This document shows, piece after piece, positions 16,990 through 24,992 of a stretch of DNA of 64,000 nt. Position 1 is the first letter of the stretch. Each line of letters starts with the position of its first letter. Under the pieces are notes generated by a model. That model was not told the origin of the DNA. It did not search any database and worked only from the letters and a program-made list of their open reading frames with translations. The position numbers and the translations under genes are program-made. The stretch covers positions 569,987 to 633,986 of the forward strand of contig NZ_FNOG01000003.1 of assembly GCF_900106525.1 (NCBI RefSeq), given 5' to 3'. The DNA comes from Lysobacter enzymogenes. Its GTDB lineage: Bacteria > Pseudomonadota > Gammaproteobacteria > Xanthomonadales > Xanthomonadaceae.

Positions 16990-18504
16990 ATGAAAGCGAG
17001 GTTGCAGGTTTTCGCAATCCTGTTGATGGTCATTGTGTTCATCGCAGGGTGCGAGCCGAACAAGCAAGGCGAAACCAAGACCGCCGACCGGCCGAACATC
17101 CTGGTCGTCATGTCCGACAACCAGTACTGGTCGCACGCCGGCATCTACGGCGACAAGGTCGTGCGCACGCCCAATATGGATCGCGTCGCGCGGGAAGGCG
17201 TGCGCTTCACCAACGCCTTCGACGGTTCGCCGTCGTGCACGCCGTCGCGCGCGGGTTTCCTGACCGGGCAGGACATATGGCGTCTGCGCGAGGGGGCCGA
17301 CCTGTGGAGCATCCTGCCCACGCAGTACAAGACCTATCCCGACCTGCTGGAGGCGTCCGGCTACCAGGTGGGCTTCGACGGAAAAGGATGGGGCCCCGGA
17401 AGCTTCGAGGCCAACGGACGCAAGCGCAATCCCGCCGGCAACCCGTACAACAGCTTCCCCGATTTCCTGAAGGCCAAGAAAGCTGGAACGCCCTGGACCT
17501 ATTGGGTCAGCAGCCTGCATCCGCATCGCCCCTACGAAGTGGGCAGCGGCGTCAAGGCAGGCATTGATCCGGCCAGGATCGACGTGCCCGGCTACCTCCC
17601 GGACAGCCCGGAAGTGCGCAGCGACATCGCCGACTATTACGCCGCGGTCGAGGCCTTCGACAAGGATCTGGGCGACGCCCTGCAGGCTTTGCAGCGAAGC
17701 GGCGAGGCAGGCAATACCGTCGTCGTGGTGGTCAGCGACAACGGCTGGCAGATGCCGCGCGGCTTGGCCAATCTCTACGATTCGGGCACGCACGTACCGC
17801 TGATCGTGTCATGGCCCGGAAAATTCAAGGCCGGCTCCGTCTCCGAGCGGTTGCTGACGTTGAACGATCTGGCGCCCACCTTCCTGGACTTGGCCAAGGT
17901 GCCGGTGCCTGGCGAGATGACCGGGAAAAGCATTCTGTCCCTTCTGGAGCGAGGTGGCGCGGAACCGACGCCGCGCGAGTTCGTGGTGTACGGCAGGGAG
18001 CGGCATGCCTTCGTGCGCCAGCACGGACTGGGTTATCCCGGCAGGGCGATCCGCACCCACGACTATCTGTACATCAAGAACTACGAGGCCTCCCGCTGGC
18101 CCGCCGGCGATCCCCCGCTTTTCGGCGACATCGATCCTTACATGATGCATTACCCGGGCGGCGCCAAGCTCTATCTGATGGCTCACCGAGACGACCCGGC
18201 GATAAAGCCCCTGTTCGACTTGAGCATGGGTAAACGGCCGCAAGAGGAGCTCTACGATGTCCGCAGGGATCCCGATCAGTTGCGCAACCTGGCCGCCGAT
18301 CCCGCTTTCAAGGCGGTGAAGGAAAAGCTGCATGCGCAAATGCGCCAGTACCTGATCGAGACCGCAGATCCGCGCGAAACCGGTGGCGATGTCCAAATTT
18401 TCGATACAGCGCCTTATTTCAGCGAAATAGACAAGAAGCCGCGCCCCGGCGCGGAGGCGATCGAGATGTTCGGGCTTGAGCACGAGTATGACTACACCAA
18501 GTGA
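16990..18504 (+). CDS. lipoprotein sulfatase, N-sulfoglucosamine sulfohydrolase-like
   Basis: The 504-residue protein begins with a lipoprotein signal (lipobox FIAGC, Cys21). The alkaline-phosphatase-fold sulfatase core follows: PNILVVMSDNQ near 35, the signature SCTPSRAGFLTG with Cys83 as the formylglycine precursor, and the metal-binding VVSDNGW near 255. The segment VPGYLPDSPEVRSDIADYY and the following Asn-Leu-Tyr region resemble human sulfamidase (SGSH), suggesting removal of N-sulfate from glucosamine in heparan sulfate. One canonical Asp of the N-terminal Asp-Asp pair is Asn here. The start has a GAGGAGG site. The end overlaps the next gene by 17 bases. Subfamily assignment is from memory of motifs and needs a SulfAtlas search. 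Confidence 0.82.
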   Translation: MKARLQVFAILLMVIVFIAGCEPNKQGETKTADRPNILVVMSDNQYWSHAGIYGDKVVRTPNMDRVAREGVRFTNAFDGSPSCTPSRAGFLTGQDIWRLREGADLWSILPTQYKTYPDLLEASGYQVGFDGKGWGPGSFEANGRKRNPAGNPYNSFPDFLKAKKAGTPWTYWVSSLHPHRPYEVGSGVKAGIDPARIDVPGYLPDSPEVRSDIADYYAAVEAFDKDLGDALQALQRSGEAGNTVVVVVSDNGWQMPRGLANLYDSGTHVPLIVSWPGKFKAGSVSERLLTLNDLAPTFLDLAKVPVPGEMTGKSILSLLERGGAEPTPREFVVYGRERHAFVRQHGLGYPGRAIRTHDYLYIKNYEASRWPAGDPPLFGDIDPYMMHYPGGAKLYLMAHRDDPAIKPLFDLSMGKRPQEELYDVRRDPDQLRNLAADPAFKAVKEKLHAQMRQYLIETADPRETGGDVQIFDTAPYFSEIDKKPRPGAEAIEMFGLEHEYDYTK

Positions 18505-19432
18505 TGTCGTTCTTCGGGGCCTCAGGCGAGGCATCGCCGTCGTGCTTCTGTTCGCCTTGCTGCCGCCGGGGCCGAGCCCTGCGGCGGGGAAATGGGCGGC
18601 GACGCGCTCGGCGCGACCTGCGGCGATGGTGCATGTTCCAGGTGGGACGTTCGCGATGGGCTCCGCCGCCAAGGAAGATGGTGCGATGTCGATGCGCCAC
18701 GAGAAGCCGGTGCACGAAGTCGCGGTCCATTCGTTCTGGATGGATGCGACCGAAGTGACCGTCGCCCAGTTCGCCAGATTCGTTGCGGCGACGCATTACA
18801 GGACCGAGGCCGAGAAGTTCGGCTGGTCGGGTGTGTTCCGCATCGATCTGGCGAAATGGACCCGCGTGGACGGCGCCGATTGGCGGCATCCGAACGGCCC
18901 CAAGTCGAATGCAAAACCGGACGATCCGGTCAGCCACGTGTCCTGGAACGACGCCGACGCCTATGCGAAATGGCTCGGCCACCGCCTGCCGACCGAGGCC
19001 GAATGGGAATACGCCGCGCGCGGCGGGCTCGAAGGCAAGACCTACAGTTGGGGCGATGAACTCAATCCCGGCGGCAAGGCCATGGCCAATTGGTGGCAAG
19101 GCCACTTTCCTGATCGCAACGAAGGCAGGGACGGCTATTCGGGGCTGGCGCCGGTAGCCCGTTTCCCGCCGAACGGCTATGGCCTTTACGACATGACCGG
19201 CAATGTCTGGGAGTGGGTCGCCGATCGCTGGGACGAAAACTATTACGCGCATTCGCCGAAGCGCGATCCGCGCGGACCGGCCGGCGGGAGCGAACGGGTG
19301 ATGCGCGGCGGTTCGTATCTGTGTTCGGAAAACTTCTGCAGCAACTACCGCGTCGCCGGGCGATCGCATGCGACGCCCGACTCGACCCTTTCCAATGTCG
19401 GTTTTCGCACCGTGAAGGACCGTCGCAGGTAG
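18488..19432 (+). CDS. formylglycine-generating enzyme (SUMF1-like), apparently exported
   Basis: The enzyme oxidises the active-site Cys of type I sulfatases to formylglycine using oxygen and copper. The 314-residue protein has the FGE-sulfatase fold from about residue 45 (HVPGGTFAMGS) to the end. It also has PVSHVSWNDADAYAKWL near 150, RLPTEAEWEYAARGG near 175, and GGSYLCSENFCSNYR near 275. Cys279 and Cys284 keep the spacing of the copper-binding catalytic pair of genuine FGEs, unlike non-catalytic relatives. Residues 1-36 look like a Sec signal peptide, so maturation may take place in the periplasm. The 17-base overlap with the sulfatase points to a dedicated partner. Confidence 0.87.
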   Translation: MTTPSDVVLRGLRRGIAVVLLFALLPPGPSPAAGKWAATRSARPAAMVHVPGGTFAMGSAAKEDGAMSMRHEKPVHEVAVHSFWMDATEVTVAQFARFVAATHYRTEAEKFGWSGVFRIDLAKWTRVDGADWRHPNGPKSNAKPDDPVSHVSWNDADAYAKWLGHRLPTEAEWEYAARGGLEGKTYSWGDELNPGGKAMANWWQGHFPDRNEGRDGYSGLAPVARFPPNGYGLYDMTGNVWEWVADRWDENYYAHSPKRDPRGPAGGSERVMRGGSYLCSENFCSNYRVAGRSHATPDSTLSNVGFRTVKDRRR

Positions 19433-19554
19433 ATCGCGCCGGCCCTCGGCGTAAGCGTTCGACATGAGCGCCGATCGCAAGCCCTGCGCCCTTTCGCAGC
19501 ATCCGTTTCGCCCGATTTCCGAATCCCATCTCGTCAAAGGCTTGTGCCACCACC

Positions 19555-20505
19555 ATGCCTCCCATCGCTTCGAATCTTCGTTGTGTCGCACTATTCGTTT
19601 TGATCGCGTGCATTCCCGCCACCGCTTGGGCAAAAGACGGGGACGATCCTCAGGCGGGCATGCAACCCACCTGGATCAAGCGCGAAGGCGTCCTGATGTT
19701 TCAGGACGGTTTCGACCAGGGTTCGTTCCTGAAATGGAGCAAGTACACGCTCGACGACCGCTATGCGCTCGAACTGGAACCGCCGCGCGCCGAGTGGGGC
19801 AAGCAGGAACGAATCAAGGTCGTCGACGCTCCGTTACCGGCGCATTCGGGCGACAAGGCGCTGCAGTTCACCGTGAAGCGCGGACTCGATACGTTCCGGT
19901 CGGAGCTGGCGCTCACCGCCGAGCCGGGTTTCCAGGAGCGTTGGTACGGTCTGCGCATCTTCGTGCCCGCCGACTGGACGTTCGGCAGCCCGAACGCCAC
20001 CGACCATGGCGACATCGTGACGCAATGGCATCACATCAGCAGTTTGCCCAGCACGGCGCGCGGCAAATATCCCCCGCTGGCGCTGGCGATCAAGGGTCGG
20101 ACCTGGGAGATCGACAACAACTACGGCATCGAGGGCGAGGGGACGAACGACGACTCCGATGCGGGCCCGGTAGACGCGGGACGCTGGACCGCCTGGGTTT
20201 TCCACGTCAAGTGGTCGTCCGATGGCGAGGGACTGCTTCAGGTCTGGAAGGACGGCGTGCCCGTCCTCGACAAGCGCGGCCCTACCACGTATCGGCCGGG
20301 CCACGTGCGCACGCCCTATTGGAAGATCGGCCTCTACCACCCGGGCTGGAAGAAGCGGAACGAGGACAAGTTCAACGCGGTTCCGTCCACGGTCGCCGAG
20401 CGCGTCGTCTATATCGACGACGTGAAGATGGGCGACGAGCATGCGGCCTACGCGGACGTCGCGCCGCCCGGCGGATTGCCGATCCGCAAGGCCGGCCGCC
20501 GGTGA
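19555..20505 (+). CDS. polysaccharide lyase, heparin-lyase-I-like (jelly-roll family)
   Basis: The 316-residue protein has a signal peptide (about 1-26, AWA cut). Its features suggest the heparin lyase I / PF14099-type jelly roll. These are FQDGFDQGSF near 50, a SGDKALQFTVKRG strand with an Arg near 110, WHHISSLPS near 160, and a C-terminal PYWKIGLYHPGWK segment followed by VVYIDDVKMG. Such enzymes cleave heparin or related glucuronans by elimination. The call is weaker than for the PL12-like gene because I cannot place all catalytic residues. A glucuronan lyase (PL20) or an uncharacterised carbohydrate-binding protein are alternatives. It lies 122 bases after the FGE gene, in line with the sulfatase operon. 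Confidence 0.6.
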   Translation: MPPIASNLRCVALFVLIACIPATAWAKDGDDPQAGMQPTWIKREGVLMFQDGFDQGSFLKWSKYTLDDRYALELEPPRAEWGKQERIKVVDAPLPAHSGDKALQFTVKRGLDTFRSELALTAEPGFQERWYGLRIFVPADWTFGSPNATDHGDIVTQWHHISSLPSTARGKYPPLALAIKGRTWEIDNNYGIEGEGTNDDSDAGPVDAGRWTAWVFHVKWSSDGEGLLQVWKDGVPVLDKRGPTTYRPGHVRTPYWKIGLYHPGWKKRNEDKFNAVPSTVAERVVYIDDVKMGDEHAAYADVAPPGGLPIRKAGRR

Positions 20506-20530
20506 CGCCGGCGCTGCGGAAACAGTCCCG

Positions 20531-21346
20531 ATGAGCGCTACGGACTTCGTCCTCGGCATCGATATCGGCGGCTCGTCGATCAAGGCGGCGCCGATCGACC
20601 CGGCTTGTGGACGCCTGAAAGCCGGCGTGCGGGCGATATCCACGCCGGAGCCGATGTCGCGCCGCCAATTGGTGGCCGCCATCGTCGAACTGGCCTCCGA
20701 ATTCGGCCGCCCTGTCGCGATCGGAATCGGTTTTCCATGCACGGTGCAACAGGGCAGGGTACTTACCTCGGACAACCTGCATCCGGAGGTCGCCGGCATC
20801 GATGCCGAGATGCTCGCGCAGGCGACCGGGCATCCGGTCGCGATCCTCAACGATGCCGAAGCCGCCGCGCGCGCCGAAATGCGCTACGGCGCAGGGCGCG
20901 GACGTACGGAAAAGACGCTGATCCTGACCTTCGGGACCGGTATCGGATCCTCGCTGGCGTACGAGGGAGCGGTCATCCCGTGCGAGTTCGGCCTGCTTCC
21001 GCTGCATGGTGGGTTCGCCGAGCAGTACGCCGCGGCCGGCGCGCGCACGCGCGAGCAACTGACCTGGCCCGTTTGGGCGGCCCGGGTGAGCGAGTACCTC
21101 GCGCTCGTCGAAACGGTGGTCCAGCCTGAACTGATCATCTTGGGCGGTGGCGTGAGTGCCGAGCATCGACAGTTCTTCCAGCACCTGAAGCACCGCGTCG
21201 AGTTGGTGCCGGCAGCGCTGGGCAACGAGGCCGGCATCATCGGCGCTGCTGCGCAAGCGATGGGGCTGTTGTCCGGAGCCGGGTGTGAGTCCACGGCTTC
21301 CAGCCGTTCATCGTCGTCGCGTCGACTCAAGGGCATCCGTACATGA
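20531..21346 (+). CDS. ROK-family kinase, polyphosphate-glucokinase-like
   Basis: The 271-residue cytosolic protein has the ASKHA phosphate motif GIDIGGSSIKAAPID at the N terminus, AILNDAEAAARAE near 110 (sugar-binding Asn-Asp), LTFGTGIGSSLA near 140 and ILGGGVSAE near 205. Overall length and motif order match polyphosphate glucokinases, including the lack of the ROK zinc cluster. The usual EFGH segment, whose His contacts the sugar, reads EFGLLPLHGG here, so the His is replaced. This could change sugar choice, for example towards glucosamine, or lower activity. The C terminus is extended by a Ser/Arg-rich tail. The stop overlaps the permease start by four bases. The role in the locus is probably phosphorylation of released amino sugar or glucose. 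Confidence 0.75.
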   Translation: MSATDFVLGIDIGGSSIKAAPIDPACGRLKAGVRAISTPEPMSRRQLVAAIVELASEFGRPVAIGIGFPCTVQQGRVLTSDNLHPEVAGIDAEMLAQATGHPVAILNDAEAAARAEMRYGAGRGRTEKTLILTFGTGIGSSLAYEGAVIPCEFGLLPLHGGFAEQYAAAGARTREQLTWPVWAARVSEYLALVETVVQPELIILGGGVSAEHRQFFQHLKHRVELVPAALGNEAGIIGAAAQAMGLLSGAGCESTASSRSSSSRRLKGIRT

Positions 21347-22716
21347 GCCAGTCCACCTCCCCAGCGTTGTCTAGGGATCAAGGGGCGTTGCATCTCAAGC
21401 GCACGCTCAAGCTGCGCGATCTGATCCTGTTCGGTGTGATCGCTATCCAGCCGGTGGCGCCCATGGCCTCCTTCGGCGTGTTGTACGAAAGCGGTCGCGG
21501 GCACGTCGTTACGATGGTGCTCATCGCGATGCTGGCCATGCTGCTCACCGGCATCAGCTATGGGCGCATGGCGCAGGTGTATCCCAACGCGGGCTCGGCG
21601 TTCGCATACGTCTCCCGCGCCATCCATCCTTCGTTAGGATGGGCGACGGGTTGGAGCATGTTGATGGACTACGTGCTCAACCCGGTGATCTGTACCATCT
21701 GGTGTGCGCAGCAGGCGTTCCAATTAGCGCCAGTGGTGCCGTTGTGGCTATGGAAGATCGGATTTGCCGCGTTTTTCACCCTGCTGAATATCCGCGGCGT
21801 GCACTCGTCTGCGAGAACCAATGCCTGGCTCGCCGCCGGCATGGGCGTCGTGGTCGTACTCGTGTTCGTCGCGGTGATCCGCTACTTGACCGGCGAGCAG
21901 CTCGATGCGTCCGCGCTGACCCGGCCGTTCTACGATCCGTCCACTTTCACGGTTTCGACACTCATGCACGGCACGTCCATCGCCGTGCTCACCTACATCG
22001 GCTTCGATAGCATCTCGACACTTTCTGAGGAAGTGGAGAACCCGCGTCGCAACATTCTCGTGGCTACGGTGCTGACCTGCGTGGCCATCGGCACGTTGGC
22101 CGCTGCGGAAGTGTATCTGGCACAGTTGGTGTGGCCGGCCGGGGAGACGTTCGCGAACGTGGAAACGGCCTATGTCGTAGCGGTCTCGCGCGCCTGGGCG
22201 CCGCTGGCGTTGATCCTCGGCGTTACGCTGCTGGTCGCCAATTTCGGCTCAGGCATGGCGGCGCAAATGGGCGCGGCGCGTCTGCTCTACAGCATGGGGC
22301 GCAGCGGTGCGTTGCCTGGGCGCGCATTCGCGACGCTCGATCCGGATACCCGGATCCCGCGCAACAACGTGATCTTCGTCGGATCCATCGTGATGGTCGG
22401 CGCGTTCTTGATGTCCTTTTCGCTGGGCGCCGAGATGTTGAACTTCGGCGCCCTCCTCGGCTTCATGGGCGTGAACATGGCGGCTTTCCTGCACTATTTC
22501 GTGCGCGCGAAGCAGCGAACGTTCTGGAACGCGGCCTTGCCGCTGGCCGGCTTTCTGGTCTGTTTCGTCCTGTGGATCAGCCTCAGCCTGCCTGCGAAGC
22601 TGATCGGCGCCGCCTGGATGGGGTTGGGCGTGGCGATCGGCGCGTGGCGCACGAACGGGTTCCGGCGCAAGTTCGATTTCGACGGCGACGATTCCACCGA
22701 ACCGGATGCGGTGTGA
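21343..22716 (+). CDS. APC-superfamily permease
   Basis: The 457-residue inner-membrane protein has about 12 hydrophobic segments. The N-terminal unwound-helix region reads FGVIAIQPVAPMASFG, followed by SYGRMAQVYPNAGSAFAYV and later GFDSISTLSEEVENPRRN, all typical of amino acid/polyamine/organocation permeases, near the PuuP/YjeH branch. Its place at the end of a glycosaminoglycan locus, translationally coupled to the ROK kinase (ATGA overlap), suggests import of an amino compound such as glucosamine. That is inference only, and an amino acid substrate is equally compatible. Confidence 0.8.
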   Translation: MSQSTSPALSRDQGALHLKRTLKLRDLILFGVIAIQPVAPMASFGVLYESGRGHVVTMVLIAMLAMLLTGISYGRMAQVYPNAGSAFAYVSRAIHPSLGWATGWSMLMDYVLNPVICTIWCAQQAFQLAPVVPLWLWKIGFAAFFTLLNIRGVHSSARTNAWLAAGMGVVVVLVFVAVIRYLTGEQLDASALTRPFYDPSTFTVSTLMHGTSIAVLTYIGFDSISTLSEEVENPRRNILVATVLTCVAIGTLAAAEVYLAQLVWPAGETFANVETAYVVAVSRAWAPLALILGVTLLVANFGSGMAAQMGAARLLYSMGRSGALPGRAFATLDPDTRIPRNNVIFVGSIVMVGAFLMSFSLGAEMLNFGALLGFMGVNMAAFLHYFVRAKQRTFWNAALPLAGFLVCFVLWISLSLPAKLIGAAWMGLGVAIGAWRTNGFRRKFDFDGDDSTEPDAV

Positions 22717-23067
22717 GGTTGAGGGCGTACCGACGGCTCGCGCGGAGCCGGTACGTCGATACGCGCCCCGGTTCCGGCTTCTTCGGCGCATCGCTCGGCG
22801 ACAGCCGGGCAACCGCTCGGCCTGGAACTTCGATGGTGGGTCTTCGGGCGAGGCACGGGTGAAGTTGCGTCATTCGAAGGCAGCCCCGACTGAGGGGGGA
22901 TTTCTGCTGGAATGCCGAGGCAAGACGCTCGCCATGCCGATTGTTCTGGCCGAATCCGTCACGGACCTGACGCCGGGCAAGCCGTTCCGCAGTGCCGCGG
23001 CCATGCATGGCGCTCGCGCGCCGCAAGGGCGTTCATCGGAAGAGGGACGCCCTTCGGCGTCATGCCG
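22717..23067. other. gene-free junction with a hairpin after the permease
   Basis: I see no credible gene in these 351 bases between the plus-strand permease and the minus-strand hypothetical gene. A hairpin lies at 22727-22755 (GTACC and GGCTC pairing with GAGCC and GGTAC around a short internal loop). It begins ten bases after the permease stop but lacks a T-tract, so it is only a possible terminator. This is the second edge of the block that separates lpxA from lpxB. Confidence 0.5.
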
Positions 23068-23562
23068 TCAGGACGGACGCGGCTGGAAGTGGCGTTCCAG
23101 TTCGGCCTGGTATTGGGCGCGGTCGAAGACGAAACGCAACGGCCCGCTTGGGGGAAACAGACTGTCTTCGGGCGCTTCGTCCGGATCGCGCTCGAGCATG
23201 GGGCCGTCCTCGGTTTCGTAGGTCAACTGATCCCACACGACGCGATCGCCGTCGAAATTCGCCAGGCAGGACACGACGCCGCAGTAGTCGCAGCCGCAGT
23301 GGCAACGGTACAGCACCAGGCGGCCGCTGCCGTTCTGGTTGTCGGCCGGCGTCAGCCCGAGGAAGGCCTCGCGCGCCCATGCGCGCCGCGGCGCGCTCGT
23401 GCGCGGGTCGAAATCGGTATGGCAGTTGCCCAGGTGGCGCGCGCTGCCGAGCCAGTCGGCGAGCGGGCGCTCATCGATGAACAACTCGCCGATTTCGATC
23501 GTGTAGTCGCGCTGCTCGATCCGGTACTCGAACGCGATCGAACCGATGCGCAAGCGATGCAC
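23068..23562 (-). CDS. hypothetical protein with a Cys/His cluster
   Basis: The 164-residue soluble protein starts at a GTG and has no signal peptide. The recognisable feature is a Cys-His cluster YRCHCGCDYCGVVSC near residues 85-100, which could bind zinc. The rest is acidic and aromatic mixed sequence (HTDFDPRT near 48, YETEDGPM near 118). I do not recognise the family. It starts 19 bases downstream of lpxA on the same strand, where lpxB would be expected, and so is likely co-transcribed with the lipid A genes. Confidence 0.7.
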   Translation of the reverse strand: MHRLRIGSIAFEYRIEQRDYTIEIGELFIDERPLADWLGSARHLGNCHTDFDPRTSAPRRAWAREAFLGLTPADNQNGSGRLVLYRCHCGCDYCGVVSCLANFDGDRVVWDQLTYETEDGPMLERDPDEAPEDSLFPPSGPLRFVFDRAQYQAELERHFQPRPS

Positions 23563-23581
23563 GCTGGCCGCCGCGACGGAC

Positions 23582-24364
23582 TCAGCGCAACAGCGGCCGT
23601 TCGCCGGTGCCGATGAAGTCCAGCAGCGCGCGCACGTCCGCGCTGTCGGCGGCGAGCTCTTCTAGCTTGGCGCGCGCGTCTTCCAGCGACGCGCCGGACA
23701 TGAACACCGCGCGGTAGGCGCGCTTGATCGCGGCGATGCGCTCGGGGCCGAAGCCGCGGCGCTTGAGGCCTTCGGTGTTGATCCCGCGCGGGCGGCCGTA
23801 GCCGTCCTGGGCCACCATCAGGAACGGCGCGACATCGCCGTTGACCAGCGCGCCCATGCCGATGAAGGCGTGCGCGCCGACCCGGCAGAACTGATGGATG
23901 CCGGAGAAGCCGCTCATGATGACGTGGTCTTCGATGGTGACGTGGCCGGCCAGGGTGGAGTTGTTGGAGAACACGCAGTCGTTGCCGATGTGGCAATCGT
24001 GGGCGACGTGGGTGTAGGCCAGCAGCCAGTTGCGGTCGCCGATGCGGGTGACGCCGCCGCCGCTGCCGGTGCCGCGGTTGACGGTGACGAACTCGCGGAA
24101 GCTGTTGCCGTCGCCGATGACCAGTTCGGTGCGCTCGCCGGCGAACTTCTTGTCCTGCGGATCGCCGCCGATCGCGCACTGCGCGTGGAAGCGATTGTCG
24201 CGGCCGATCCGGGTCGGCCCGTGGACCACGCAATGCGGGCCGAACTGGGTGCCGGCGCCGACCTCGACGTCCGCGCCGATGTAGCAGAACGCGCCGACCA
24301 CGACGCCGTCGCCGAGCTTCGCGGCGGGGTCGACGAAGGCGGTGGGGTGGATGGCGGCGCTCAT
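23582..24364 (-). CDS. lpxA: UDP-N-acetylglucosamine acyltransferase
   Basis: LpxA transfers a 3-hydroxyacyl chain from acyl carrier protein to the 3-OH of UDP-GlcNAc, the first step of lipid A synthesis in the cytosol. The 260-residue protein has the left-handed beta-helix hexapeptide repeats from residue 5 to about 180. It has the [12 protein letters not shown] motif near 70, the catalytic His in AHDCHIGN near 125, and a helical C terminus with GLKRRGF. The start at 24364 leaves five bases after the fabZ stop. An alternative nine codons upstream would overlap fabZ. Confidence 0.97.
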   Translation of the reverse strand: MSAAIHPTAFVDPAAKLGDGVVVGAFCYIGADVEVGAGTQFGPHCVVHGPTRIGRDNRFHAQCAIGGDPQDKKFAGERTELVIGDGNSFREFVTVNRGTGSGGGVTRIGDRNWLLAYTHVAHDCHIGNDCVFSNNSTLAGHVTIEDHVIMSGFSGIHQFCRVGAHAFIGMGALVNGDVAPFLMVAQDGYGRPRGINTEGLKRRGFGPERIAAIKRAYRAVFMSGASLEDARAKLEELAADSADVRALLDFIGTGERPLLR

Positions 24365-24369
24365 CGCGA

Positions 24370-24825
24370 TTATTCCTTGGCCTCGGCGCACATGATCTCG
24401 GCGCAGGCCACCACGTTGCCGTCGACGCGGGCGACGCCGTCGAACAGGGCCATGTTGCGGATCATGCGCTTGAGCGTGACTTCCAGTTCCAGGCGGTCGC
24501 CGGGCACGACCATGCGCGAGAACTTGGCCTTGTCGACTTTGACCAGATAGAACGAGCGGCCGGCGGCGACGCCGCCGTGCGAGACCTGGGTCAGCAGGCC
24601 GCCGGCCTGCGCCAAGGCCTCGATCACCAGCACGCCGGGCATGACCGGGTTGCCGGGGAAATGGCCGTTGAAGAAGGGCTCGTTGCAGCTCACGCTCTTG
24701 ATCGCGAGCACGCGCTTGTGGGGTTCCAGTTCGAGCACGCGGTCGATCAGCAGGAACGGGTAGCGGTGCGGCAGCAGCTGCTGGATCGCCGGCACGTCGA
24801 GCGGGAGTTGCAGGGTCTGGCTCAT
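24370..24825 (-). CDS. fabZ: 3-hydroxyacyl-ACP dehydratase
   Basis: FabZ removes water from 3-hydroxyacyl-ACP in fatty acid elongation. It competes with LpxA and LpxD for the same substrate, which explains its place here. The 151-residue hot-dog protein has [14 protein letters not shown] near 20, the catalytic His in [16 protein letters not shown] near 55, and the catalytic Glu in [10 protein letters not shown] near 70. The gene follows lpxD by 167 bases, longer than usual, and I see no gene in that space. It is spaced five bases from lpxA. Confidence 0.97.
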   Translation of the reverse strand: MSQTLQLPLDVPAIQQLLPHRYPFLLIDRVLELEPHKRVLAIKSVSCNEPFFNGHFPGNPVMPGVLVIEALAQAGGLLTQVSHGGVAAGRSFYLVKVDKAKFSRMVVPGDRLELEVTLKRMIRNMALFDGVARVDGNVVACAEIMCAEAKE

Positions 24826-24992
24826 CTTGTCTTTCGTCCTTTATCGCACGTCCTGTGCTCGCAGCCGCCGTGCCTGGCGGCCCTTGGGGTGTGACGCGGT
24901 TCCGTCATTGTCCCGCAGTTTCCCCGGCGGGTGTGGCGGCACCGTATGGAAGCACGTCGGCGCGCGTATCCGAAAGGCAGGCCCGGCGAGGC

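Noticed and set aside
22717-23067. A 171-codon plus-strand frame starting in the permease tail and running to 23221
   Set aside because: Its end overlaps the minus-strand hypothetical gene. Its composition is Arg/Ser/Gly-rich without motifs, and no ribosome binding site fits.
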